DNA of 64,000 bases, from the NCBI GenBank assembly GCA_963770535.1, contig CAVYPZ010000003.1, positions 2,046,001-2,110,000 of the forward strand, in the 5' to 3' direction. The position numbers and the translations under genes were made by a program. Positions 44,441 through 53,742 of the stretch are shown piece after piece (positions within the stretch are counted from its first letter, which is position 1; each line of letters starts with the position of its first letter). The notes below the pieces were generated by a model. That model worked only from the letters and a program-made list of their open reading frames with translations. It did not search any database and was not told the DNA's origin. The DNA comes from RYN-230 sp963770535 (lineage in GTDB: Bacteria > Actinomycetota > Actinomycetes > Streptosporangiales > Streptosporangiaceae).

Positions 44441-45610
44441 ATGGGACAGATGCTCGGCGCGGGACGGCCGCGGGTGGCGCAGGTTGGCGGCGCCGTGCTC
44501 CCGCTGGCTGGGCGGGCCCGGGTGTACGCCTGCGGCATTACCCCGTATGACGTGACGCACCTGGGTCACGCGGCCACGTTCGTCTGGGTGGATACGCTGG
44601 CCCGGGTGCTGGGCGCGGATGGCACCGAGGTGATCGTGTGCCGCAACGTGACCGATGTCGATGATGTGCTGCTGGCCGCGGCCGGCCGGGCGGGCGCCCC
44701 TTACGGCCGGTTCGCCGCGATCCAGCAGTTCTACTTCGACCAGGACATGGCCGCCCTCGGGGTCCGCCCGCCGGCCCTGCAGCCCCGGGCGCACGTCTAC
44801 ATAGGCCAGGTCATCGCACTCGCCGCCGGGCTGCTGGCCCGCGGGGCTGCCTACGAACGGGACGGCCAGGTGTACTTCCGGGGAGCGGCGGCCGCCCGGC
44901 TGGCCCAGGACAGCACCCTGGACACCGGTGAGGCGCAGAGCCTCGCCGCCGAGTTCGGTGACCACCCCGAGGACCCGCGCAAGGACGATCCCTTCGACGT
45001 GGCCGTGTGGCAGGCCTCGGCGGGTGACCAGCCCGCATGGGAAAGCCCCTGGGGACCGGGCCGTCCCGGCTGGCACGCGGAATGCGCGGCGATGGCGCTG
45101 CACGCCTTCGGCCCGGCCATCGACATCCACGCCGGCGGCGGCGACCTGCGCTTCCCGCACCACGCCTACCAGGCCGCCCTGGCCGAGGCCTTCACCGGGG
45201 TGACCCCGTTCGCGCGCGCCCGGATGAACGTCGGCGTGGTCAGCGTGGCCGGGGCCAAGATGGCCAAGTCATCGGGAAACCTGGTCCTGTCGGGCGACCT
45301 GCTCAAGGACTACCCGGCGGCCGCGATCCGGCTGCTGATCCTGGACCGCCCGTGGGACGCGGACTGGAGCTACGACCAGGCCGGCCTGGACACCGCGGCG
45401 GCCCGGCTGGAACGGCTGCAGGCGGCGGCCGGGCGGCCGGAGCGGAGCCTGGCGGGATCCGCTGCCGGTGCGCCGGACGGATGTGCGGCCCTGGACGCCG
45501 TGCATGAGGCCCTGGCCCGTGACCTCGACGTGCCCGCCGCCCTGCGGATCGCGGAGGACAGCGGGGGCCAGGCCGCACGGGTCCTCGGCAGCCTGCTCGG
45601 ACTCTGGTAG
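44441..45610 (+). CDS. MshC-like cysteine ligase (class I CysRS fold)
   Basis: The 389-aa protein has YACGITPYDVTHLGHAATFV (C31 and HIGH-like HLGH 40-43), RNVTDVDDVLL, GPGRPGWHAECAAMAL with the second zinc Cys, GGGDLRFPHH zinc His residues and the KMSKS-like KMAKSSGN near residue 265. CysRS has a longer C-terminal anticodon region; this length fits MshC, which joins cysteine to GlcN-inositol in mycothiol synthesis. It may be MshC itself or a paralogue. ATG 44441 follows gtgaggggc; GTG 44426 is possible. Divergent from the DsrC-DsrE2 unit. Confidence 0.85.
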   Translation: MGQMLGAGRPRVAQVGGAVLPLAGRARVYACGITPYDVTHLGHAATFVWVDTLARVLGADGTEVIVCRNVTDVDDVLLAAAGRAGAPYGRFAAIQQFYFDQDMAALGVRPPALQPRAHVYIGQVIALAAGLLARGAAYERDGQVYFRGAAAARLAQDSTLDTGEAQSLAAEFGDHPEDPRKDDPFDVAVWQASAGDQPAWESPWGPGRPGWHAECAAMALHAFGPAIDIHAGGGDLRFPHHAYQAALAEAFTGVTPFARARMNVGVVSVAGAKMAKSSGNLVLSGDLLKDYPAAAIRLLILDRPWDADWSYDQAGLDTAAARLERLQAAAGRPERSLAGSAAGAPDGCAALDAVHEALARDLDVPAALRIAEDSGGQAARVLGSLLGLW

Positions 45611-45688
45611 CGCAGCGGCTGCAGCCCTGTGGTCCGCGGCCGCGTGGTCTGCAGCCCCATGGTCCGCAGCCCGCCATTCGGGTACGGC

Positions 45689-46459
45689 ATGATGGCGGGC
45701 ATGCCGGGGGAGTACCGCCTCTACCAGGAGCTGGCGGACTGGTGGCCGCTGATCTCACCGCCGGGGGAGTACGCGGCGGAAGCCGCCTACCTGGCCGCGC
45801 TGTTCACCTCAGCGTCCATCGAAGTCCGCGATGTGCTGGACCTGGGCAGCGGTGGCGGGCACGTCGCCGTGCACCTGAAAGACCGCTTCAACCTGACCCT
45901 GGTGGACCTGTCGGCCGGGATGCTGGCCGTATCCAAGCGGCTCAACCCCGAGTGCGCGCACCGTCAGGGGGATATGCGCACGGTCCGGCTGGGCCGGATG
46001 TTCGACGCCGTCCTGGTGCACGACGCCGTCAACTACGTGACCGACACGGATGATCTCCGGCAGCTCATCGCGACCGCGTTCGCGCACTGCCGGCCGGGCG
46101 GGATGGCCGTGTTCGTGCCCGACTACACGGCCGAGACGTTCCAGGCCGGGACGGGCGCAGGAGGGAGCACCGACCCCAGCGGCCGCCAGGGCAGCTTCCG
46201 CGAGTGGACCTGGGACCCCTATCCGGGTGACAACTGGATCCAGGTGGAGTACGAGTTCACCCTGCGGGAGGCGGACGGCTTGGTCCAGGTGGTCCGCGAG
46301 GCCCACCGGCTGGGCGCGTTCCGCCGTGACCTGTGGCTGCGCCTGCTGGCAGAGGGAGGATTCGAGCCCGAGGCGCGGTTCGCCGGCGACGCCCTGGACC
46401 GGCCTGGCGCCGATGACGGGATGCCCGCGCACGTGTTGATCGGGCGGCGTCCACGCTGA
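45689..46459 (+). CDS. Class I SAM-dependent methyltransferase
   Basis: Rossmann motif I is VLDLGSGGGHVAVHL, followed by LVDLSAGMLAVSKRLNPECA, GDMRTVRLGRMFDAVLVHDA and HCRPGGMAVFVPDY (post-motif III). The 40-residue N-terminus (YRLYQELADWWPLISPP) is typical of small methyltransferases acting on sugars or small molecules. The start could be ATG 45689, 45692 or 45701; no ribosome-binding site favours one. Substrate unknown. Confidence 0.88.
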   Translation: MMAGMPGEYRLYQELADWWPLISPPGEYAAEAAYLAALFTSASIEVRDVLDLGSGGGHVAVHLKDRFNLTLVDLSAGMLAVSKRLNPECAHRQGDMRTVRLGRMFDAVLVHDAVNYVTDTDDLRQLIATAFAHCRPGGMAVFVPDYTAETFQAGTGAGGSTDPSGRQGSFREWTWDPYPGDNWIQVEYEFTLREADGLVQVVREAHRLGAFRRDLWLRLLAEGGFEPEARFAGDALDRPGADDGMPAHVLIGRRPR

Positions 46460-46521
46460 AAGGGCGGGCGGCAGGGCTGATAACAGCAACATGCGCCGGG
46501 ACGCCGGGACGGACGCCGAGG

Positions 46522-46553
46522 ACGCCGGGACGCCGGGACGCCGGGACGCCGGG
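46522..46553. repeat. 8-bp tandem repeat acgccggg x4
   Basis: Four exact units abut the stop of the minus-strand methyltransferase gene, with decayed copies back to about 46498. The repeat lies between convergent genes. Confidence 0.85.
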
Positions 46554-46555
46554 CG

Positions 46556-47182
46556 CTACGCCGCCGCCAGCGGTTTGCCCGCGGCGCCCTCGTAGGTATA
46601 GCCCACAGCCCGTGGTCGGTGGAAGTAGTAGTTCTCCAGCCGCGTCAGCCGGAACCCTGCTCCCGCGATCAGGTCCGCGACCGGGCGGTCCAGGCGGCAG
46701 CCGCCCACCACCAGGCGGTGCAGCGGCGTCAGCCCGTGCTGGATGCGGGCCACCCGGGCCTCGGGGGACAGCCCGTGCTCCACGAAGTGCAGCGCACCGC
46801 CTGGCCGCAGCACCCGGTACGCCTCGGCGAGCGCCCGCCGGGGGTCGGGGATCGTGCACAGCGTCCAGGTGCTGAGCACGAAGTCGGCGCAGGCTCCGGG
46901 CACCGGCAGCACCTGGGCGTCGGTGCCGATGAACTCGACCGGCACCGCGTGAGCGGCGATCCGCGTGGCGGCGAGGCGCCGGCCCACCGTGGACGGGTCC
47001 ACGGCCATGACCCGCGTCACCCCGGCCGGGTAGTGCGGGATATTCAGTCCTGACCCGAAGCCGATCTCGAGCACCACGCCGCTCATCCCGGCCGTCACCC
47101 GGGTGCGCACCTCGCGGACGTCCGCTCCCCGCATCAGCAGATCGAGGGCCCGGGGCAGCACCTGGTCCCCGTAGACACCCAC
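46556..47182 (-). CDS. Class I SAM-dependent methyltransferase (Methyltransf_11/UbiE-like)
   Basis: The 208-aa protein contains VVLEIGFGSGLNIPHYPAGV (motif I), MAVDPSTVGRRLAATR, DFVLSTWTLCTIPDPRRALA and YRVLRPGGALHFVEHGLSPE. The TLCTIPDP and FVEHGLS words are typical of a UbiE/thiopurine-like group of small-molecule methyltransferases. Convergent with the methyltransferase at 45689-46459, to which it is not close in sequence. Confidence 0.9.
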   Translation of the reverse strand: MGVYGDQVLPRALDLLMRGADVREVRTRVTAGMSGVVLEIGFGSGLNIPHYPAGVTRVMAVDPSTVGRRLAATRIAAHAVPVEFIGTDAQVLPVPGACADFVLSTWTLCTIPDPRRALAEAYRVLRPGGALHFVEHGLSPEARVARIQHGLTPLHRLVVGGCRLDRPVADLIAGAGFRLTRLENYYFHRPRAVGYTYEGAAGKPLAAA

Positions 47183-47313
47183 CCCGCAAGTCTGTCACGG
47201 GTGCGGAGGCGGGATGGGCGGGCGAGGTGTTCGTTGCGGAAAAGCGGACGGGTGGAGCGCCGCAGCCGCCGGCCCGGCCGGGCCCGCGGCGGCGCGTGCG
47301 CAATGATGACAGG

Positions 47314-48171
47314 GTGACCATTGCGCAGCTGTTCCAGGTGGACGCGTTCGCGCCGGCCCCGTTCGCGGGTAATCCGGCGGCCGTCCTGTTGCTGGAGGAC
47401 GAGCCGGAAGAGGAGTTCGGCCCGCTGATCGGCGCCGAGCTGAACCAGCCCGTGACCGCCCTGGTCTGGCCGGCGGACGGGCCGGGACGGTTCAGGCTGC
47501 GGTGGTTCACCGCCCACGGCGAGCTGGAGCTGTGCGGTCACGGGACGCTGGCGGCGGCGCGGGTGCTGCTCGACAACGGGCACCCGGTGGGCGAGCGGAT
47601 CCGGTTCGACACCCGGTACGGCCCGCTGGAGGCCGAATCCGCTGGCGAGCTGATCCAGCTGCGCTTCCCCAGCCTGGCCCCGGAGCCGCTGGCTGACCGG
47701 GGGCTCGCCGACGCGGTGCGGGCGGTGCTGCGCGTCCCCGCGACCGCCATCCTCCGCAACGACCTCGACGTGATGGCGGTGCTGGAATCGCCGGCCGCCG
47801 TCCGCGATCTCGGTCTCGATCCCGCGGTGCTGCGGGAGCTGCCATCCCGCGGGCTCATCGTCACCGCGGTACGTGAGGACCTCGCCGGGGAGGTCGACAT
47901 CGCCGCGGACGACACGGCCGACTTCGTGTCCCGGTTCTTCCATGTCGCCGACGGAAGCGAGGACCAGGTCACCGGGTCCGCGCACTGCGCGCTCGGGCCG
48001 TACTGGATCGCGCGGCTGGGCCGCCAGCCGCTGACCGGCCGGCAGCTGTCTGCGCGCGGCGGGCTGGTCCGGGTGGCGCTGGACGGAGACGACGTGCTGC
48101 TGGGCGGCGAGGCGCTGGTCATGGCCGAGGGCGCCTGGCGGCTGCCCGTCGCGAACAAGCTGATCGTGTAG
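47314..48171 (+). CDS. PhzF family isomerase
   Basis: The protein has the PhzF start FQVDAFAPAPFAGNPAAVLL (catalytic Glu region in ELNQPVTALVW), LRWFTAHGELELCGHGTLAA and ADGSEDQVTGSAHCALGPYW, with the usual twofold diaminopimelate-epimerase-like fold. GTG 47314 gives the family-typical start; a 29-residue upstream extension is not homologous. These enzymes isomerise small metabolites; no phenazine genes are near, so the role is undefined. Two hairpins follow. Confidence 0.92.
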   Translation: MTIAQLFQVDAFAPAPFAGNPAAVLLLEDEPEEEFGPLIGAELNQPVTALVWPADGPGRFRLRWFTAHGELELCGHGTLAAARVLLDNGHPVGERIRFDTRYGPLEAESAGELIQLRFPSLAPEPLADRGLADAVRAVLRVPATAILRNDLDVMAVLESPAAVRDLGLDPAVLRELPSRGLIVTAVREDLAGEVDIAADDTADFVSRFFHVADGSEDQVTGSAHCALGPYWIARLGRQPLTGRQLSARGGLVRVALDGDDVLLGGEALVMAEGAWRLPVANKLIV

Positions 48172-48174
48172 TAC

Positions 48175-48200
48175 CGCCCTGGTGCGGCCGCACCAGGGCG
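48175..48200. terminator. 26-bp perfect palindrome after phzF-like gene
   Basis: cgccctggtgcgg followed by its exact complement forms a loop-less 26-bp palindrome 4 bp after the stop. A second hairpin (gggcggcgcc 48206-48215 with ggcgccgccc 48237-48246) follows. The pair probably terminates transcription. Confidence 0.6.
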
Positions 48201-48432
48201 TGCCTGGGCGGCGCCGTCCCAAAGGGATGCCCCAAGGGCGCCGCCCCCGGGGAGTGGGGCGGGCGAATGGATTGAGGCGCTGTCAAATGGCGACCACGGC
48301 GGCATTCCTTACCGATTCCTTACGGTTTGCTGATGCGAGCTCACCCGGACCGCCAACCTGCCAGCATCCTGACCCGAGAGGGAGGCAGCCATTCGCGGAG
48401 TAACGGGCGGTGGGCCACCTGGGCGGCAGGAG

Positions 48433-50037
48433 TTGCCGCGGCGGGGGGCACCGGCAGCGTTTCCGCAAGCAGGGATAGCCCCTCAGGCGAGGATGCCGTC
48501 TCAGTGGAACGAACCACTGCCGGGGATCGTGCCGCAGCCGGTGATGGTCCCGCACCCGGGCACTTTCGCCCAGCCGGAGATGTTCGCGCCAGCGTCCATT
48601 CCGGCCTCGGCTTGGCCCTTCCACCAGGCGGGCCCGCCACCGATCTCCGGGCCCCTCCCCGTGATCCCCGCAGACTCGGTGACTCCGCCCCGCGGCGCGC
48701 TCCCGGCCTATCCGGCGCCTCCGGCCTATCCGGCGGCACCCGCTTATCCAGCGGATCCCGGGTACGGCCCTGATCTCCGTTATCCGGCGGCCCTGGCCCT
48801 GGCGCAACCCACCGTGTATTCGCCGGCCCCGACCCATGCGCCGCCGTATGTGCCGGTTCCGTTTGATACACCGGCTCCGGCCTATGCACCGGCTCCGGCA
48901 TCCCCGGCCTATGAGCCATCCCGGCTGTACGAGCCATTCCTGGTGTGTGAGCCGGGCCGGGCTTACGAGTCGCTCCCCGGGTACGAGACGGCTGGCGCAG
49001 GCGGGCCGCTTCCCGCCGACGAGCCGCTGCCGCCCCACGAGCCGCTTCCCGCCGACGAGCCGCTGGCGGCCCACGGGCCGCCGCCTGCCTACGAGCCGCC
49101 TGCCTATGAGCTTCCCGGGCCTGCCGCACCGCCCCCCCCGCCTGCGCCAGACTTGCCGCCTCCCGCCCAGCGCTGGCGGCGGGTCTTCGCAGGGCAGGAG
49201 GCGGAACTGCGGCGCATCCGGTCCTGGCTGGCCGAGCTGCTGCCCAGTGGCCCAGCCCGCGAGGACATCGTCACGGTCACGATCGAATTGGCGGCCAACG
49301 CGGTCCGGCACACGGCGAGCGGCGGACAGGGCTTCTTCGCTGTGGAACTGACCTGGCAGGTTCGGCCCGTGACGGTCCGCGTCGCGGTCGCCGACGGCGG
49401 CGCGCGCACCAGCCCGCACCTGGAGCCCGGCACCGACCCGCTCGGACCCGGCCCGCTCGGCATCGGGTCACCCGGTGTCACCCCCCTCAGCCTCGATCAG
49501 CTCGACAGCGCCCAGCTCAGCGAGCACGGCCGGGGCCTGCGGGTCGTGCGTGCCCTGGCCGAACGGACCGGGGTGTGCGGGGATCACCGGGGCAGGCTGG
49601 TCTGGGCCGAGATCCGATGGAACGCGGACGGAGCCGCACAGCCGGATTTCCCGGATGGCTACGAGGCCTCTTTGCGGGACATCCGCGTGGTGCTGGCGGC
49701 CCGCTACCCGGAGGCCGACATCTGGTTCGGCCGCGCCACGATGCAGTGGTGGGCTCTGATCGGCCGGCCGGAAAAGGGACGTCCTGAGGCCAGGCGCCTG
49801 CTCACGGCCGAGTCCCCGGCGGACCTGGCCCAGCTGCTGGACGTGGCCCGGGCCACGGCGAAGCTCGCGCGCGGCCGCAGCCGTGGCCGGCACGGGGTTA
49901 CTGGCCGGCGGGCCGGCCCCGAACTGGTCGGCCCACCGGCCAGCAGACCTCGGCGGGGGTGCGGGCAGCCCTCAGCGCCCCGCCGCCGCCCCGCGCGGCG
50001 CGGGCCTGATCCGGGGCACGCTGACTCCGCCGGCTGA
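48433..50037 (+). CDS. Proline-rich N-terminus fused to HATPase_c regulator domain
   Basis: Residues 1 to about 245 are a Pro/Ala/Tyr-rich, repetitive tract (AYPAPPAYPAAPAYPADPGY, ADEPLPPHEPLPADEPL). An RsbW-like ATPase domain follows, with IELAANAVRHTASGG (N-box), VAVADGGARTSPHL (G1) and EHGRGLRVVRALAERTG (G2), then about 130 further residues. Such proteins in actinomycetes act as anti-sigma or switch kinases. The start is unsettled: TTG 48433 with an adjacent aggag, or ATG 48493. The proline tract may bind SH3/WW-like partners or the envelope. Confidence 0.75.
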   Translation: MPRRGAPAAFPQAGIAPQARMPSQWNEPLPGIVPQPVMVPHPGTFAQPEMFAPASIPASAWPFHQAGPPPISGPLPVIPADSVTPPRGALPAYPAPPAYPAAPAYPADPGYGPDLRYPAALALAQPTVYSPAPTHAPPYVPVPFDTPAPAYAPAPASPAYEPSRLYEPFLVCEPGRAYESLPGYETAGAGGPLPADEPLPPHEPLPADEPLAAHGPPPAYEPPAYELPGPAAPPPPPAPDLPPPAQRWRRVFAGQEAELRRIRSWLAELLPSGPAREDIVTVTIELAANAVRHTASGGQGFFAVELTWQVRPVTVRVAVADGGARTSPHLEPGTDPLGPGPLGIGSPGVTPLSLDQLDSAQLSEHGRGLRVVRALAERTGVCGDHRGRLVWAEIRWNADGAAQPDFPDGYEASLRDIRVVLAARYPEADIWFGRATMQWWALIGRPEKGRPEARRLLTAESPADLAQLLDVARATAKLARGRSRGRHGVTGRRAGPELVGPPASRPRRGCGQPSAPRRRPARRGPDPGHADSAG

Positions 50038-50073
50038 GGCGGAACCGCTGCTCTGGGACCGCGCCGCACAAGG

Positions 50074-50826
50074 TCAGCCCAGCTGGCCGACCCGGCGGAT
50101 CGTCTCCTCAGCCGAGCCCCCGCCGGTCATGTCCAGGTCGTCGGTGACAGCACCGTCCCGCAGCCGGATCAGGCGATCACAGCGGGCCGCGATCTGCGGG
50201 TCATGGGTGGCCAGGATGACCGTCATGCCGCTGCTGCGCCGCAGCTGCCCCAGCAGATCCAGGATTTCCCGGCCGTTGCGGGAGTCCAGGTTGCCGGTCG
50301 GCTCGTCCGCGAGCAGGACTTTCGGGGTGTTGACCAGCGCCCGGGCGATGGCCACCCGCTGCTGCTCGCCACCGGACATGCGGGCCGGCAGCGACTCCTC
50401 CCGGTCGGCCAGGCCCACGGCGGCCAGCAACTCCCGGGCCCGGTCCCGCTTGTTCCAGCCGGTCCGGTAGGGCAGTACCGGCGCGATCACGTTGTCCAGC
50501 GCGGTGAGGGCCGGAAGCAGGTTGTAACGCTGGAACACGAAACCCACGCTCCGCCGGTAACCGGCCAGCGCGGAGCCGCGAAGTGCGGTCACGGTGGCCC
50601 CGTCCATCACCACTGTGCCGCTGTCGGGCCGTTCGATCGCGCCGATGATGTGCAGCAACGTCGACTTCCCCGACCCCGACGCCCCGGTCAGGGCGACGAA
50701 CTCCCCGGCTCCGATGCTGAGCGTGACGTCGTCCGCCGCGCACACCTGCCGCGCCTTGCTGATCCCGTAGCGCTTGCAGATTCCGTGCAGCTCGATGGAG
50801 CCGCTGGCAGGTGGACGGTCAGGCAT
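50074..50826 (-). CDS. MacB/LolD-like ABC transporter ATP-binding protein
   Basis: It contains Walker A GASGSGKSTLLHIIG, the LolD/MacB Q-loop FVFQRYNLLPALTALDNV, signature MSGGEQQRVAIARAL, Walker B VLLADEPTGNLDS and the switch ATHDP. It is 3 bp downstream of the FtsX-like permease and likely powers its mechanical coupling (drug, lipoprotein or cell-wall effector). The pair is divergent from a PadR repressor with palindromic operators. Confidence 0.93.
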   Translation of the reverse strand: MPDRPPASGSIELHGICKRYGISKARQVCAADDVTLSIGAGEFVALTGASGSGKSTLLHIIGAIERPDSGTVVMDGATVTALRGSALAGYRRSVGFVFQRYNLLPALTALDNVIAPVLPYRTGWNKRDRARELLAAVGLADREESLPARMSGGEQQRVAIARALVNTPKVLLADEPTGNLDSRNGREILDLLGQLRRSSGMTVILATHDPQIAARCDRLIRLRDGAVTDDLDMTGGGSAEETIRRVGQLG

Positions 50827-50829
50827 GCT

Positions 50830-53579
50830 TCACTCCTCGGCAAGTAGCTGCGCGGTGGGCAGGCGGCGCAGTAGTTGCGCCGGCACGATGGCGGCACAGG
50901 TGGTCACCGCGGCTGCCGCCAGGATGCTGGCCAGGGCGGCCAGCAAGAGCCGCAACGGGACCTGTCCGGTGAACTCCGCCGTGCCCGCCAGGCCGATGGC
51001 GGCGCCGGTGACCGAACCGGCCACGCCTATCAGCAGGGCCTCCCCGATGACCAGGCGGCTCAGGGCGGACTCCGGCCAGCCGAGCGCCCGGAGCGTGGCG
51101 AACTCGGCCGATCGCTCGCGGATGTTCAGTGCGACCACATCCGCCACGGCCAGCACGCCGAGCGCCACGGTGGCGGCCACGGCCACGTAGTCGACCGCGC
51201 GGACCTGAACGGCCACTGCGTCGCCGAGCAGTGAGCCCACCACGACTCCGCGGAACGCTGTCGTCACCCCGGCAACGAGGGTCAGGGCGGCTACCCCCAC
51301 GGCCAGGCTGAGGGCGCCGACCACCGAGCGGCCTGGCGTGCGCAGCACGTTCACCGCAGCCAGGCTGGTCAGGCCGGCTGGGTGGCGGCGGCGCTGGACG
51401 GCCAGCACCGGAGGGCGGACAGAGGCGACCGGGTCGGCGCGAGCGGCGAGCCAGGCAGGCACGGTGCCGGCCGCGACGGCCAGGATCACGGCGGCGGGCA
51501 CGGCCAGGACGGCCCGGCCGGGCGAGGCGTGCAGGCGGAGCAGAGCACTGATGGGCAGGGACGCCAGGCCGCCCAGGATGCCCGCGGTCAGCCCGATGAG
51601 CGCCAGTTCACTGAGGGCCACGGCGAAGAGCCGGGGACGGGTCCAGCCCACGCAGGCCAGCACGCCGAGTTCCTGCCGCCGGCCGCGGACCGCAGCGGTC
51701 GCCGAGTTGGCCACGAACAGCGCGCACACGACGAGGATGAGCACAAACAGGACCACGCTCTTCTTGTTGACCGCGGTGAGGATGGCCACCGCGACACCCT
51801 TCTTCACCCAGCCCTCATGCAACGTCAGGGCAGGCTGCCCGTACCGGCCCGCGGCCAGAGCGACGGTCGTCGGAGCAGGTGATGAGCCGGTGACGATATC
51901 GACATCCAGCCTGGTGCGGACCGCGATCTGCTGGGCCACTTCCTTGATCCGCTCCAGTGAGACCGGGTTCGGCCCGGTGACTCCGGCCACCCTGATCCGG
52001 ATCACGCTGATCGGGTCGCTGGCGTGCAGGTCGCCAGCGAACACGCTGCTGTTCTCCAGCGCGGGGAGGGCGTTCAGGGTGGTGATGAGCTGGACCGGCT
52101 GGCTCACGTATCCGCCGAGGTTGAGGCTCGGCTGGAGGTCAGCGCCGTGCAGGGCGCTGATGCTGGCGGCACCGGCGGGGGAGGCCGCGGTTGGGTGATA
52201 CGGCCCCAGCGGCACCTGCGACAGCCGGTCGAAGTCAGAGATCCGGGCCGGGTCGAACACGCCGACCGCGCGCGGCACCGGGGCCGGGTCCAGGTTGCCT
52301 GCCATATTGAGGTTGGTCATCTTGTGCTCGGTCACGGCCCGGTAGGCGGTCGCGGCGTTGTCCATGGCCGGGCCCTCGGCGCCGGGCAGCTCCATGGACC
52401 AGACCGAGTCCGGGTTGGTTACCGGCGAGGCCACCAGTCGGCCCGCGCCATCCCGGTGGTAACGGGTCGGGCCCACACTCCAGTAGCCCTCCAGGGTCTG
52501 GCTGAAGTCCCTGTGCTCGGTGCCGGCGATCTCGGCCAGCAACTGCCGGTAGGCCTGTGCCGCGGTGACCTGGACCGTGGTCACCGGCTGACCAGGGGCG
52601 GTCGCGTCCCGGTTCAGGGCGGCAGGGTCCAGCCGTGGCGCCGTGGCCGGCCGGGGCAGCCGCTGCACCTGGGTCACGGCGTATTCCCCCACGCCGCCCT
52701 GCGCCGCGGCCAGCACGGGGAATGTGGTGTACGAGATGCCTCCCGTTCCCGGGGTCACCGCCGCCCCGGCTTGCTCACTGAGATAGCGGCCGGAGGTGAC
52801 CGCCCGGTTCAGGCCGTCCAGCCTCGCCTCGGCGGCCGGGTCGACGGCGGCGATCAGCATGGGGAATGTCCAGAACTCGGCGAACCCCGGGTGCCGTGCG
52901 GTGAGGCCTTCCCAGGAACCTCTGCCGTACATGCCGGTGGCCCGCGACCAGCACCAGATGCTGGCCTGTTTGGCGGGGCCGAAGGGTGGCTCGGTGGCGC
53001 GCAGCGGGTATCCGACGCATGTCCTGGCCCGGGCCCCGGACGGCAGCTGCTCGAAGACCTCCGGGCCTGTCTGCTGTGGCCGGATAGGCCTGCTGGTGAG
53101 GTACAGGTAGGACGGCGGCTGCGGGACCCGGGTGTGTCCGGCGTCGCTCACCCAGGTCGTGCTGAGCCGGTAGAGCTGCCGGCCCGGCCGGCCAGGGCCG
53201 CGGCCGGCAGCCGGGCGGTGACCGGGACGATAGGCAGGCCGTAGCCGACCATGGCGATGGGCGCCGCTACCGACACCCCGGGAAGCTGCGCGATGTCGTG
53301 GTACTGGCGCAGGCTGATGCCGCCGTAGATGCCAGACAGGAAGTTCGGCTGGACAGTGCCCGTGCTGCTCTCCAGCCGGGTCCGGGCCCCCCTCGGGCGG
53401 ACCAGGATGTCGTAGGCGGCCCGGAAATGCGCGCTGACCGTGCCGACCGTCCGCAGCTGGGAGGTGCGCGCGCTCGCCGTCAGGACGCAGAACGCGGTGA
53501 CTGCGACCAGCATCCCCATCAGCAGGGCTACCGACCGGGCAGCCCGGTAGCGCAGCTGCGACCAGGCCAGCCTGCTCAC
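50830..53579 (-). CDS. FtsX-like ABC permease, one frameshift
   Basis: The N-terminal part from 53579 reads LAWSQLRYRAARSVALLMGM, with the first helix, and a periplasmic region. Near 53185 a one-base shift joins it to RQLYRLSTTW and the rest. A large periplasmic domain is followed by a first FtsX triplet (VVLFVLILVVCALFVANSAT and on) and a second at the C-terminus. Joined length is about 916 residues, typical of MacB-like permeases with two FtsX cores. The ATPase gene follows 3 bp later. Confidence 0.85.
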
Positions 53580-53648
53580 CGTGATCGACCTCCCAGGCCG
53601 TGCCGTCGTTGCCGGGTCATCCCGAGTATGTGGCGCTCCCGCCCGTCC

Positions 53649-53665
53649 TACCTAGTGGCTAGGCA
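53649..53665. promoter_or_regulatory. Secondary PadR-type operator
   Basis: tacctagt-g-gctaggca matches the palindrome at 53684-53700 in 15 of 17 positions. It lies between the divergent FtsX and PadR genes; the two centres are 35 bp apart. Confidence 0.65.
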
Positions 53666-53683
53666 GTAGTGCAACCGGACTGT

Positions 53684-53700
53684 TACCTAGTAACTAGGTA
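53684..53700. promoter_or_regulatory. PadR operator tacctagt-a-actaggta
   Basis: A perfect 8-1-8 palindrome lies 42 bp upstream of the PadR ATG, between PadR and the ABC exporter genes. Its form agrees with known PadR sites and with the cctag/ctagg repeat at 7051-7065. Confidence 0.8.
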
Positions 53701-53742
53701 TCGAGGTTCCGTTCCGGGCCGGCCAGGCGGGAGACTGAGGCC

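Noticed and set aside
47314..48171. Phenazine biosynthesis cluster
   Set aside because: PhzF-family proteins are common without phenazine pathways, and no other phz genes are near.
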